Positions 35,881 through 47,399 of a DNA stretch of 64,000 nucleotides are shown here, piece by piece. The translations under genes were made by a program, and so were the position numbers. The stretch comes from Hermatobates lingyangjiaoensis (Eukaryota; Arthropoda; Insecta; Hemiptera; Hermatobatidae), in contig JAPFBL010000068.1 in NCBI GenBank assembly GCA_026182355.1, positions 10,205,001 through 10,269,000 on the forward strand, given 5' to 3'. The first letter of the stretch is position 1, and each line of letters begins with the position of its first letter. The notes below the pieces were generated by a model. The model saw nothing but the letters and a program-made list of their open reading frames with translations. It was not told the origin of the DNA and ran no database searches.

Positions 35881-36889
35881 AATAGAAAATGTAATAGTAC
35901 TACGTTATAATATCAGTAATATCTATGGTATTTACAATGATATGTAATTTAAAATTAATTACATTGATTGAAGTTTCACTTTTACTTGAGAATAACACAA
36001 TTAACTTTTTTTTCATGAGAGATCTTTTTCTTATTTTTTCAATTATGATCAATAATAATTATGATAAATAAGTATTGTTATTATTTTTCATATATTCTTA
36101 TTTAACAGCTCTAGTCATAATTTCTGCTTCTTATATATCATGAACTAACTACAATCGGAAACAATTTAGACGCTATTGATATGAGAAATCGTCATTTTGT
36201 AGTAGTTTTTACTATAATCAAGTGAATATGTAATCTCAAAGAACATATAATAAAATTATTTTGTAGGCTTTTTTACATACGTTAAGCATTCAAAACTTTT
36301 AAGGACCCAAGAAAGTAGGTATTTGTTGATTTTGAAAATTTAAGACTAAAGAGAAGGCATGTGTTAGACTCAGAGATTAAAAGACTGTAAGAGCCAAGCG
36401 ACTGGGCCAGTTTACGAGAATAAGGCGAATGCTTTCCCGAGGCGACTAATGTTGCAAGCAGACTAATTGCAAGGTCTTTCCACGGCTCCATATACACGTT
36501 TCTACATCCGTTAATAGTAATAGGACCTCCTTCAACCAGTGTTAATTTATTTAAAAAGGAATAACTGAAAAAGGACTGTACTATTTTGAAAGGAAATATT
36601 ACTTCATTTTACTAAATTGCATAGTCGATGATGTAGCTGTCCTTTCAAATCACAACTCTCTCATGTTTCTACTAAAGTAGACCATTAGTAAACAATTCAC
36701 TTGGTGCCACCTGATAGCCGTTACTTTTCTGGTAATAAGTGTTTAAACTGCTGTTTACAATCATCAACAGCAATTCAATGAAATTTTCTTAAACAAGAAG
36801 GTATGAAGCCTCAGTGGTAGGATTACAAGTTACTCCTCTGCGTTGAAACTATGTTGTTGTTTCAAGAGAACGTTGTTGTTGGTCCATCA

Positions 36890-37152
36890 CATCGAGAGAA
36901 CCAAACAGAAATTGTAGGCAACCTAAGAAAAAGTTTAGTAAAATTTTGAAGGCATATCTATACGAAAAAGAACTATTCCCAAAATTTAGTATAGAAATCA
37001 ATAATCCGAACAGTACAAAATGGATAACGGATACCGAACAATATCTTCAAAAAGCTTCTATCAAAGATATGGATGACACATCTTTAAATATATCGAACAA
37101 TACCGCTCAGGGGGTTCATTCCACTAATCTCAAACTTGAAGAATTAAATTAA
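36890..37152 (+). pseudogene. Fragment of an unidentified repeat-encoded protein
   Basis: An open frame (about 80 codons from 36,901) includes KELFPKFSIEIN and NSTKWITDTEQYL. The DNA recurs, frameshifted, at about 40,650-40,850, next to a PLE terminus. It may be an N-terminal part of a PLE protein, but I do not recognise a domain. Confidence 0.4.
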
Positions 37153-37611
37153 CGGGCGAACCAACGAGATGTCCGTGCCTGACTCCATGTTGTCGAAGCA
37201 GTTCCAAAGGCCGAGGCTTTCACCTGCCTGCCAGTTTGTCCTACTTAACTGTAGCTCAGAGTGTTTTTGTCAGTCACAATGCGGTTACCTGTATGTGTCG
37301 ACGTCACAACATCTAAGTAACTCTAATAAATAAGGGAGCCATTGGTCAGGGAGGTTTGTTCTATTTAATAGATCAGGGTGGGAACAGAATCACATTGATC
37401 TCAACCTGAAATTACGCTAGTTATCAAAAGACCTTCGGTAAAAGAAAAACTGACTAGGTCGATCACATAACAGAAGACAATTATTATTTGTTATTGCAGC
37501 ACTCAACCTATCTGAAGAGACACATGCCGTACTCTTCTTATGACCACTTCCGAGACGAGTTCCTTAACTCTAACTCGTTTCATAGTATTGTGAACAAGCA
37601 AGCAGAGTACC

Positions 37612-38647
37612 TCTTCGAGTTCTCAGTTTGAGTCACTGCCAACTACTTAGGCATGACTCTCTTCTCCAGATGAAGCCTGATGTCAAAATATAAAGATACA
37701 TTTTATTAGTCTGTTGTCCATCTTATCTCCAAATTATATAACTACCAAATGCAACGTATAAACTTTCAAAATAAATGATAACATGGGACAAAATCTTACT
37801 ACCAAGTAACGGACCACACCAGAGTCGTAAGTTCAATGAGATATGATATGAAACAAGAGTATGAACAGTTAAATTTAGACTGTGGTTTGTTTCTTCATTA
37901 TATATTATACTTATGTATATACTTCACGATGAGAAAACTAACCGACACTGACAACAGAAATTCAATATGACAGACACACACAAATAAATCAAATGCATAC
38001 TTAAGTCATTTAAAACCTACATTTCTCTTCATATTATATAGTTGATATAAAATAATATGGTTGAAACTATTAGGAGATAAAAGAGAGGGAGGCCAAGCGT
38101 TATCTGATCAGTAACTGTTGAAAAAAACATCATAACTCGAGAGAGCCAGGTTAAAAGAGTAAGGTATATAACAAAGAAAAAATAAGTTTAATAATGAAAA
38201 TGAATTTTCGGCATAAGAAGGGAAAACAATAAAAACATAAAGAAAAAATAAGAAAATAAGTAATAAATTAAAGAACAGAGGGGAAAATAACTTCTTTTCT
38301 CTTATTCACTTCTATTTTTAAAACCAATTTGCACTTAATTCTTCCCTGTATCTAGCTTATCCTTTTAACCAGGCGAAATCGGGGAAGTATTGTTGGTTTC
38401 CAATCGTTGATGGGCTTGGTCTCCCTCGCTGTTCTCTTCCGATGACATCCTAACCACAAATTGATGTCTGTGTATTTTTATTAATTTTATATATAGTATA
38501 TATAAAAACACTATTTTTCTTCCTTTATTGATATATATAAAAAATTCAATGATATATCAACCGTTTGCTAGGATAGGTATATTATGTAAACGGGAATCGG
38601 ATACTTTTCTTGGTTCACAATTGACCAAATACCAATCAGATAATACT

Positions 38648-38690
<43 letters not shown>
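37612..38690 (+). repeat. Duplicated 1-kb segment, copy 1
   Basis: Collinear with 39,358-40,350 from 'gagttcts-agtttgagtcact' through 'ggtttccaatcgttgatg' to 'gtatattatgtaaacggga'. Contains no recognised gene. A PLE end ('caatgatatatcaaccg') lies at its right edge. Confidence 0.85.
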
Positions 38691-38696
<6 letters not shown>

Positions 38697-38779
38697 TATA
38701 TAGTATATGTATAATATATATATGTGTATATATATATATGTATATATGTATATACATATATAATATATATATATATATG

Positions 38780-38847
<68 letters not shown>

Positions 38848-38865
38848 TATAATATATATAGGTGT
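38650..38865. repeat. About 215-bp complex (TA)n/(TATG)n microsatellite
   Basis: The longest TA-rich tract in the window, with TATATG variants. The 124-codon 'ORF' through it is Tyr-Ile repeat and not a gene. Confidence 0.95.
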
Positions 38866-38869
38866 GTTC

Positions 38870-39355
38870 TCTAATCGGGGTTCGGTCAATTTTCCAGGAT
38901 AAAAAATCAAACTCTCGTTGCCAACGTTTCGGTTTTATTTAAAACCTTTTTCATAGGCCTACAAACAAAGGATAATAAGAAATCACATATCAACATCAAA
39001 CATATACACAATATGAAAATGGATTGTTACAACTCATGAATATTACAAGCAGAAATATTTCAGAGATACATAAAACAATATTACTTACAGAAGTAAGAAT
39101 TTTTTAACTAAGAAAATGAAATTTACATTATTTAAAGGAACAACAATGTTAGCCGGACAAAACCTTCGACTAGACTAATAAGATAACATTACAAATAACC
39201 TCAACACTGTTCACTCAAGGGAACTAACTAAATCAAATTTCACTAAACCTCAGCACAACACTCCAGAATAATATTACTTAAATTAGTAATACCTTCTATG
39301 ATTAATCGAACTTAGATCCTTTTTAATATATAACATCTCAAGTGACACTTTTGCA
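38870..39355 (-). mobile_element. PLE terminal region between the two duplicated segments
   Basis: Matches 8,840-9,130: 'ggttcggtcaattttcc', 'caacgtttcggtttt', 'cataggcctacaaacaaagg'. In reverse, CTATGAAAAAGG, an A/T stem, then CCGAAACG. Confidence 0.65.
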
Positions 39356-39357
39356 TT

Positions 39358-40350
39358 TAACTCTTGGAGTTCTGAGTTTGAGTCACTACTAACGTACCTT
39401 TAGTGACTCCTCTAAGGCTGATGTCAAAATATAAATAATTTTTATTAGTTTGTTGTCCATCTTATCTCCAAATTATATAACTATCAATAGTATAAACTTT
39501 CAAAAAATGTTAAAATTGGCAAATCTTACTAAAGTAACGAACCATACCAAGTCGTAAGTTCAATGAGATATGATATGAAACAAGAGTATGAACAGTTAAA
39601 TTTAGACTGTGGTTCGTTTCTTCATTATATATTATACTTATGTAATACTTTCACGTGAGAAAACTAACCGACACTGACAACAGAAATTCAATATGACAGA
39701 CATACACAAATAAATCAAATAACATACTTAGTCATTTAAAACCTACAATTCTTCATATTACATAGTTGATATAATAATATGGTTGAAACTATTAGGAGAT
39801 TAAAAGAGAGTGTGGCCAAGCGTTATCTGATCAGTAACTGTTGAAAAAAAATAATATAACTCGAGAGAGCCAGTTAAAAAGTAAGGTATATAACAAAGAA
39901 AAAATAAGTTTAATAATGAAAATAATTTTCGGCATAAGAAGGGAAACAGAAAAAAAGAAAAAATAAGAAAAAAGTAAAAATTAAAGGAAGGGGAAATAAC
40001 TTCTTTTCTCCTATTCACTTCTATTTAAACCAATTTGCACTTAATTCTTCCTGTATCTAGCTTATCCTTTTAACCAGGCGAAATAGGGGAAGTATTGTTG
40101 GTTTCCAATCGTTGATGCGCTTGGTCTCCCTCAAGTATTAGGAAACATCCTAACCACAAATTGATTTCTGTGTATTTTTATTAATTTAATATATACTATA
40201 TATAAAAATAATTTTTCTTCCTTTATTGATATATATAAAAAATTCAATGATATTAACCGGTTTGCTAGGATAGGTATATTATGTAAACGGGAATCGGAAC
40301 TTTTCCTTGGTTCACAATTGACAAATACCAATTAGATAATACTCCATATT
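39358..40350 (+). repeat. Duplicated 1-kb segment, copy 2, with many small deletions
   Basis: Same order as copy 1 but with frequent 1-6 base losses, many of them in homopolymers and short repeats. This could be an old diverged copy or a poorly polished duplicate of the same locus in the assembly. Confidence 0.85.
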
Positions 40351-40394
40351 TTATTTAATTTATATTTATTTATTTATATTTATATATTATATAT

Positions 40395-40555
40395 ATATAC
40401 CATGATAAACGAAATGGTCCGGCAGGACAGATTACACTTAAAATAAAGTGTGTCACATGGACAAAAACATAACAAAGATTCACTTTTCAATATTTCGACC
40501 GTAATGGCGGTCGTCCTCTGGAGAAGTGAATTGATGGAAGGACGACAGTCAACCC
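40395..40555 (-). mobile_element. PLE terminus (ggacgaccgcc family), reverse copy
   Basis: Reverse of 26,700-26,850. The hammerhead-like segment lies at 40,481-40,528 with the core damaged (CTGAGGA has become CAGAGGA). It adjoins (TA)n on the left. Confidence 0.7.
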
Positions 40556-40639
40556 AAAGTATTGGGTTTGTGCCCACTCATGTAACTATAAAAGCCCTAA
40601 TTCATAAAACTAATAAAGTAAATTTGTCATTGCAACATA

Positions 40640-40860
40640 AAGAGAACGTAACAAGCAATTGTAGGCATCTAAAAAAAGTTTGTTAATATTCTAAAGGCAT
40701 ATCTACAGGAAAAAGAACACAAACAAATGGATAAAAAAACAACTAGAACTATTACCAAAATTTATGATAGAAATCAATAATTCGAACAGTACAAAATGGA
40801 TAAGGGGTACCGAAAAATATCATCAAAAACAATACTAAGAGTACAAATAAGAGGGTAAAG
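40640..40860 (+). pseudogene. Second, frameshifted copy of the 36,890-37,152 repeat protein
   Basis: Shares 'aggcatatcta', 'aagaac', 'ccaaaattta' and 'gaacagtacaaaatggata' with the first copy, plus an insertion of about 30 bases. No continuous frame remains. Confidence 0.5.
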
Positions 40861-40999
40861 TTTCTCTTATTACTTAATATAAAAGCCCCACAATCATCAG
40901 CATATTTATGTAAAACAACAATCAAACAAAGAGCTCTTCACTCAAGGAAACTAATCAAGTATACGAAGACAGATTTACCTACGGTTACTATGGAAACCA

Positions 41000-42410
41000 C
41001 AGACACTTTTACTTTGGAGTAACCACTAACACCCTCCCTGTCTAGGAGGCTAGGAAATAAAATGTACTTTATAAATGTACAAAACATTCAAAACCTATAA
41101 AGTACATTGAATAAGATAAATCATTAAGCAGCAAGATAATGAAAAGAATAAATATATTTCTACTAACTCAACATGTAGTCAGAGTCCATGTAATACTAAT
41201 GATGTGTGATTCTGTGGAGTAATATTTGCAACAATACAAGTGAAAATCAGATAAGACAAACTTTTTGAATTACAAACTTCGATGGCTTAATAAGATTAAG
41301 TTTGAGTAAGCTTGAAACTAACAATATTTACCTTTCAGCAAAAAAAAAGTTATTTGAATATTGCAGAAGATTGAGAAAGGCCAGGGCTAATAATTTAAGA
41401 GATTGGATGTAATTTCAATGCATATCAATCTTGAACAGATGGTCTGGTACAGGTCGATAACCGGAAAGCTACTATTACACCGAGTCCAAGAGGACGGTTA
41501 CAACACAGTTCTGATTGGGTCAAGGCAAATTCATGTACCAAACAATCGAATGAGCGTATTACTTTTGATATCATATGGCTTTAGTATGCTTCATTGCCTA
41601 ACCTTATTAATGAGGACTATCCTCCCACAAGGAGCTTTAAGTTTCTTAGAAAGTTAATTCCTAGCTTATGCTAGTAAACAAGGTGAAGCTTTCAACATTA
41701 AAGATGGGATATAAGTTTAAAATAAAATGCGTACCTTGTCATGCATTCTGCAGTTATAATTAATCATTTCTACTATAGCGCTTCTGTATTATAATCAATA
41801 TGGCTATTGCATAACACAGGTTCTGCTCGGGCTCCCATCAGAGAATTCCATTTCTCTATTGTACTCAAAGGGTAGGTCGGAGATTAGAAGGTAAACACTT
41901 AGCCTTCCCTCACAGTTCCGTTCCACAGTCTGTCATTCTCACGGCGGCGGCATCCAAACCGATGACACACTTTCTTAAATCTCACACTATGTGTTGCTAC
42001 AAAGGTAAGTCCATAATTGAAAGTATCAACTCCAGGTTTTACTACCGCCTGTTTACAAAACAATCAAAAAGACGTTTAGAGCAATGAAAACTAAATGAAC
42101 AACTAATATTATTCGTTTCAGTTTTGAAGTTAACCTCTCATTTATTTACTGAAGAAACAAAAATTACACTTTACTTCTTCATTAAAATTAAACACCAGTT
42201 CATAATTGTCTACTCCATAATGCGAACAACTGAAAAAATTTACAACAGCCAAGCTAATTCATATTCGGCAAGTTGAAAAGTATTAATATTGAATACATGA
42301 ATGTGTACGTCCAATGCATCCGAAACACTGTCATCTTAACCATTACCGCTTTAGTTACAGATATCCAGGAACTTCTTAACAGTCTCCAAGATTATGGGAA
42401 GATATTCTTT
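41000..42410. other. Intronic sequence, no certain gene
   Basis: Mostly AT-rich. A GC-richer patch at 41,910-41,965 contains a minus-strand ATG followed by codons for GTEL; see the separate finding. Confidence 0.4.
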
Positions 42411-42414
42411 ATGG

Positions 42415-43200
42415 ACAAGTAAGAACGGAGAGAAATGAACGAGCCGATCTCATTGCAAACAAATGACGACAGACACAATGAAAGAAATAAACTACTTCCT
42501 ACCTGCTTGGCCATTCCACAAAAGAAACCTCCACATGAATAGTTTAAATAAATGGAATGCACAATGGATAGATAGTGCCGTTGGTTCCTTAAGAAAGCAG
42601 TTTTTCCCAAAGGTTCAATCTCGCATCAGACTTACAGCCCAGGATACAGGGTCACCCAGTTCATGACTGGCCATGGAAAATTCAGTAAATATCTGTCTAA
42701 ACTAAATGAATTACCTCTCCGAAATGTCCCTGTCGACAAGCTAATCAGGATTTTGACCATTTAATATTTAGCTACACTATAGTAGAAAGAACCAGACAGC
42801 AGCTCATTCAACGAATAATTACAATTGGTAGAATATCACCATCTACAAAACAGGAGTTTTTACTTAATGACATTCGGCGAACTTTTATTAAGTTCATAAA
42901 TCAAATTAAAATCAAATTAACTTGTAAATATTTAAACACTGTACTGAATGGTCTCAGATGTTATACTATATTTTGTAAAATTAATGTAATCTAACTGATT
43001 ATGTATTAATTGTTAGTTATATTTTTATATCATTTATTTTGTTATTGTATTAATTTATTTATTAATTATTAATTTATTTAATTGTATTAATTTATAAATT
43101 AACTTAAATCTTATCTCATAGCCATTGTATACATTAAACACCATTGGATGATTGTATATATTGCATTTTATACAATAAAGTGGTACATGTTGAAAAAAAA
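42415..43200 (+). mobile_element. LINE 3' end (jockey/R1-type), 5'-truncated with poly(A)
   Basis: Non-LTR retrotransposons encode a reverse transcriptase, often with RNase H, and insert 5'-truncated copies. Pieces seen in shifting frames are ERNERADLIANK (RNase H end, with the catalytic Asp in RAD), LNKWNAQWIDSAVG, then VTQFMTGHGKFSKYLSKLN and DHLIFSYTIVERTRQQLIQR. This is the order of the ORF2 C-terminus in arthropod jockey/R1-like LINEs (N.W...W, then a LTQ.LTGHG.F..YL-type motif, then DH.(I/V)F). Several frameshifts and stops are present. The 3' end carries AATAAA (43,174-43,179) and a short A tail (43,193-43,200). Confidence 0.8.
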
Positions 43201-43204
43201 CTAT

Positions 43205-44100
43205 CTCCTAAAGGTTTGGTGTATTTCTCTAAAGTCGTATTATTTTTATTTTTAAAGTTGATTTATTAAGTTAGTGCTACACGTTTGTCATGCCACTTAC
43301 TGTTGTCATGCATGTACTGAATTCAAACCAACGAAATTAATACAAAACATTAAAAAGTGATTTGATTTGCACAGAAGTGGCCTGTGCAAATTACAGAGAA
43401 AATCGAATTCTAAAAATAAAACTCGATAAACACGAAGATGTAGTCACGTAGGACTTATTAAGGGAAAAGCCTCCCTGACCTGCTTCCATCAACAAACAGC
43501 TGAATTGCCCCCCCCCCCCCCCTCAAGAGACCCCTGTTTGTGCTGAACCATACCAATCCAAGTCATGAATACGACTCATAAAATTGAGCAAACGAATTAT
43601 AGCAATCAACTATTCCAACGGCTTTCATAGTAACTATAACAACGGAAAAGTTCCCTAACAAACATATGTATCACACTATCAGAATACAGTCCTACTCATT
43701 TAGTCAATATGAGTTTAACAACAGTAATGAAATTAAACATTAATTAAATAAAAGTTTGATTACAACAAAGACTTGTAAGATTTACGTAGAAACAAAGATT
43801 CTCCAGCGGATACATTCAATATAACGAACTTGAACTAATGTTTACTGCATTATCGCATAAAAATTAAGTTTTAATTGGAAATGTGATTGATAAGACGTTA
43901 GTGAGTTGTTCAGTTTCTTTTGTTGTTGATTCGCTGCGTTATGCATTCAGTTCTGAGGTCCATACAATATCATTTATTCCTTATATAACGACACTCGATG
44001 ATAAGAATGAACTACCTTATACTTAGATTCTCTTTTTAAGTGACATGCATTTTATTTTATCTTCTGTATATATTTTATATCACAACTTTAAACGTATTAT
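43205..44100. other. Intronic sequence with a 15-base poly(C) run
   Basis: Nothing coding. A C run at 43,508-43,522 is striking in such AT-rich DNA. Confidence 0.5.
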
Positions 44101-44104
44101 ATAA

Positions 44105-44880
44105 TTTATACTTTACTATGAGTAATGTATAGCAATCATGTAAAATTCGAACTCCAGATTTTGACAGATTTACATATTTTGAGGCCCAAAAGTCCTTTAT
44201 TGATGGGGTGTGAATGAATCCAAAAATGTATAGGTACGCAGCAGCCTACACTGTTTGATGGATCTAATTCATATGTTATATAAAAATGGGCCTAATACTG
44301 TTAGATGTGCCCTTTTGTTTCGGAGGATTTATTGCATGATAGGAAAGTCACTTCTTATGTCAATATTTGTTTTTAGACAACATTTTTTCCTTAAACTACT
44401 AACTCTAGTGTCTTGAAATGTTGGCTTAATCATGGGAATCAGAGATACCAATAACTGAAATAATTCACAGAATTTTAAAACAACTGATAGTTACTTTTTT
44501 AAGTGAAATAAAAAAATTTTGACTCATGAATTCGAAAGATTCTGAAGATAATGCAAGCCATAAGTTTGAGGGATCAGAATACATTTTACCTAAAAGTAAC
44601 ACTTTATGTCAGAATAAGTATGGGGCTTTTTTTTATAATAACATTAACAGAAAGGAGGGTTACGGTACATTTTATGATTTATGGCTAACTAGAGTACAAT
44701 TAAATTTTTTCAAAAAATTAGACATTATATCAACGATTTGTAAAAAAATCTTAAAATTCCGATTACCGCAACGGGCATTATAGCTATAAAAAATAAAAAT
44801 TTATCTTGAAATAATGGAACACCTGTTCTTCTTGATGAATTTGTTTACATTGACTTCGGAATTATTTGAGTGAATCCTTT
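44105..44880 (+). repeat. Module A copy of the A/B repeat
   Basis: Opens actttactatgagtaatg and continues with 'tacatattttgaggccc', 'cactgtttgatggatc', 'gatgtgccctttt', 'gcatgataggaaagtcac', 'cttaaactactaactcta'. It closes with 'tagctataaaaaataaa'. Confidence 0.75.
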
Positions 44881-46820
44881 AAAATAAAATTATTTAGATG
44901 TTTAATAAAAGCAAATTTCAATCATTTTAATGAGTTAATATGATACGTAAGAAAAAAGTGACAAAACTACATGTTGCACCAACTAAACAATAATTTATGC
45001 CAGATATAGTTCTCGGAGTGTTTATGATCTTCGGGTAATACAAAAGTATAAGCAATCTACTGTTTCGTTTATTATAAAAATGATACTAACTTTAGCTACT
45101 TTTTATGAATTTTTTCTTGTTAATAAGAAAATATATTTTTGTTCTCATTAAATGAACATTACATTTCTTATTAAATTTTTCTAGCAAAATTGAAATATTA
45201 GTAGTCTTAAAGGGATCACTTTGGCTTAATTCTTGAATTTGAAAGGAGCTCGTGATAAGACGTCTTCGAATCGATGAATCAACACTAGTGATATGAATTA
45301 ATTCACAAACTATAAAGAGATTGCAGTAGTTTTGTAAAATCATAATTAGAGTAAGTATTAGATCTACCTCATTTGTGAATCACTAATTAGTAGAAATTTG
45401 CATAAGTTACTCTTCTCATCAAAATAAAAAAAAACTTTGTTAAAAAACCAACAAATATATAAGAAATTTGGAAAATTTACACTCGATTTTTCATAACCAT
45501 TCATTAATTCATTAATTAATTAAGAAATAAATAAAATTTATTGAAATATATTTCAAACCCAATCACTGTAATTTACTTATCGTAAAGTCAGAAATTGAGA
45601 TCGCGATGAGTGTAGAAGGGTATCTTTTAGAAGCGGTAAAATCTTTTAGTTTTAGTCTAAGGAAGTTAATTGATAATACAAGGATAGTAGTGAAAGAGAA
45701 GAGTCATACAAAGATAGTGAACTGTATCACTTGTACATTCATTTAGGAAAGTGAACTGCTAAGCCAGCACAGTAGTCGGTTTTCATTCTATCAGCTGAAA
45801 CACAAATAGTATCTTAATCTAATCTCATAAAAAAATAACCTGTACGAGTAAAACTTGAGTGTTTTTTAACAGGGTTTCCATTTTTCATACTTGATAGACC
45901 GGATACATGTCAGAAAAGCGTGAAAATGAGGAAAGGGAGATTTGGGTTGGATTGAGATGAGGGTAGAGGTTACTGACCGACAGTTCAGAGGCGTAGCATA
46001 CACTGATTAGAAGAGAATACAGGGGACGGCAGCAAGAAAGCAAGCCAACGGTACAGTGGACGGGTGTTTCACGGCAGTCAGTCAGTCAGCCAGCTCGGCA
46101 CTGTCAGCGACTTGCACAAAGAAACCTCCACCCAGTCGTCAAAAAGAAATCCCCTTAACTTGGGCAAAACCTCAAAGCCTGTCAATCTACCACTTCTTGG
46201 TTCTCCAGATAAAATTCCCAGCACATTTCTTCGTAAAACTTCTTCAGTCATAAGCGAAACTTTTCTTACTATGGACGCAGTGAAGCAGAAACATCGGCAA
46301 TTTATAAGCGTCACACAACTGTATCCAAAAGTAGCGAATCTGAATTATGTTTTTGTAAATAATAGTACATATGAAACGTTGAGCATATTCAAGATTCATT
46401 CACATCGTCCACTAAAATTCTAACATAACTTTGCACCTATATTAATGAGGATAAAAATTGACAGGAAGAAAGAAAAGAATAGAACAACTGATAGAGAAGT
46501 ACAATTAAAAGCCTGACACACATATTCAATTCCTAATCTGATCACTTCAACACAAGTGGGTCAAGTAAAAGAAAACAATAACAACTGGTGGCACGTAAGT
46601 GGTTTCACGGCTACACCTACCTATAAAACTTCAATAATAATGTGTAATCAATATTGTACATACAAGTCCTTTATAGAAAGATAAAGTAAAACGGTTGATT
46701 TAACAATTCAACCAAACATTCCTTTCTAGACTAGATCTGTATGAAGAAAGATATTTCACTTCTGATGGTATTTAGCATGAACAGAAAGTTAGATTACCAA
46801 TTGAATACCCTATTTCACCA
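44880..46820. other. Intronic sequence, no certain gene
   Basis: A 119-codon ORF at 46,064-46,423 on the plus strand has somewhat coding-like sequence (GKTSKPVNLPLLGSPDKIP) but no domain I know and no splice support. The rest is AT-rich filler. Confidence 0.4.
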
Positions 46821-46829
46821 GTTCTTAAA

Positions 46830-46888
46830 TATTGAAAAGTGAGTCTTATTTATGTTTCTGTCTATGTGTCACAGTTTATTTGAAGTAC

Positions 46889-46937
<49 letters not shown>

Positions 46938-46942
46938 TATAA
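46830..46942 (+). mobile_element. PLE terminus fragment and (TA)n
   Basis: 'attgaaaagtgagtctt' and 'gtttctgtctatgtgtcac' match the ggacgaccgcc family. The core half is missing. It runs into (TA)n at about 46,890-46,932. Confidence 0.55.
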
Positions 46943-46944
46943 GC

Positions 46945-47090
46945 AGTCTCCAAACGTCTCTGAACCAGTAGCGCTTGGTTTCCCTTCTTACATCCGTAAG
47001 GACGGTTCTCAGGAACCGAATAAATTGAGAGACTGTAAAGTGATGTTCTTTTGATTTCTCTATGTTTCTTTGTCTATATTGAACTATATA
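46945..47090 (+). mobile_element. PLE terminus (cggttYaaaccg family)
   Basis: Matches the pair at 9,597-9,777: 'agcgcttggtttccc', 'ggacggttctcaggaaccg', 'tttctctatgtttcttt'. Confidence 0.6.
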
Positions 47091-47099
47091 TATAATTTA

Positions 47100-47243
47100 A
47101 ACTACACAAAGCACGACACAAAAAGGAATAAAAAGCACACTTACTTAATTATCAATATTTCGAACCGTTGTTCGTCATCAGGAGTAGAGCAGAAGAGAGG
47201 ACAAAGTGAGAGATCTCCCCTCGTTGAAGGACGGAGCGCGAAT

Positions 47244-47245
<2 letters not shown>
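47100..47245 (-). mobile_element. PLE terminus (gaaccgttgttcg family)
   Basis: In reverse it contains CTGATGA, an extra C, GAAC-aacg-GTTC, GAA, ATAT, T at 47,158-47,181, a compact hammerhead-like core. It abuts (TA)n on its right. Confidence 0.55.
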
Positions 47246-47310
<65 letters not shown>

Positions 47311-47390
47311 AGAGGAGAGAGAAGAGAGAGAGGAGATGGACAGATAGATATGATATGATAGATAAGAGAGAGAGAGAAGAGTGAGAAGGC
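47246..47390. repeat. (TA)n passing into (GA)n-rich sequence
   Basis: About 60 bases of TA, then about 80 bases of purine-rich GA/GAGAGA variants including 'gatagatatgatatgatag'. Confidence 0.9.
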
Positions 47391-47399
47391 TTCGATGAC

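Noticed and set aside
38528..38902. 124-codon plus-strand ORF and overlapping minus-strand ORF
   Set aside because: Almost entirely Tyr/Ile codons from the (TA)n microsatellite. The same applies to ORFs at 9,286-9,852, 25,833-26,128, 26,674-26,931, 47,178-47,432 and 59,575-60,043.
46064..46423. 119-codon ORF that looked partly coding
   Set aside because: No recognised domain, overlapping ORFs in two other frames of similar length, and no splice or promoter support.
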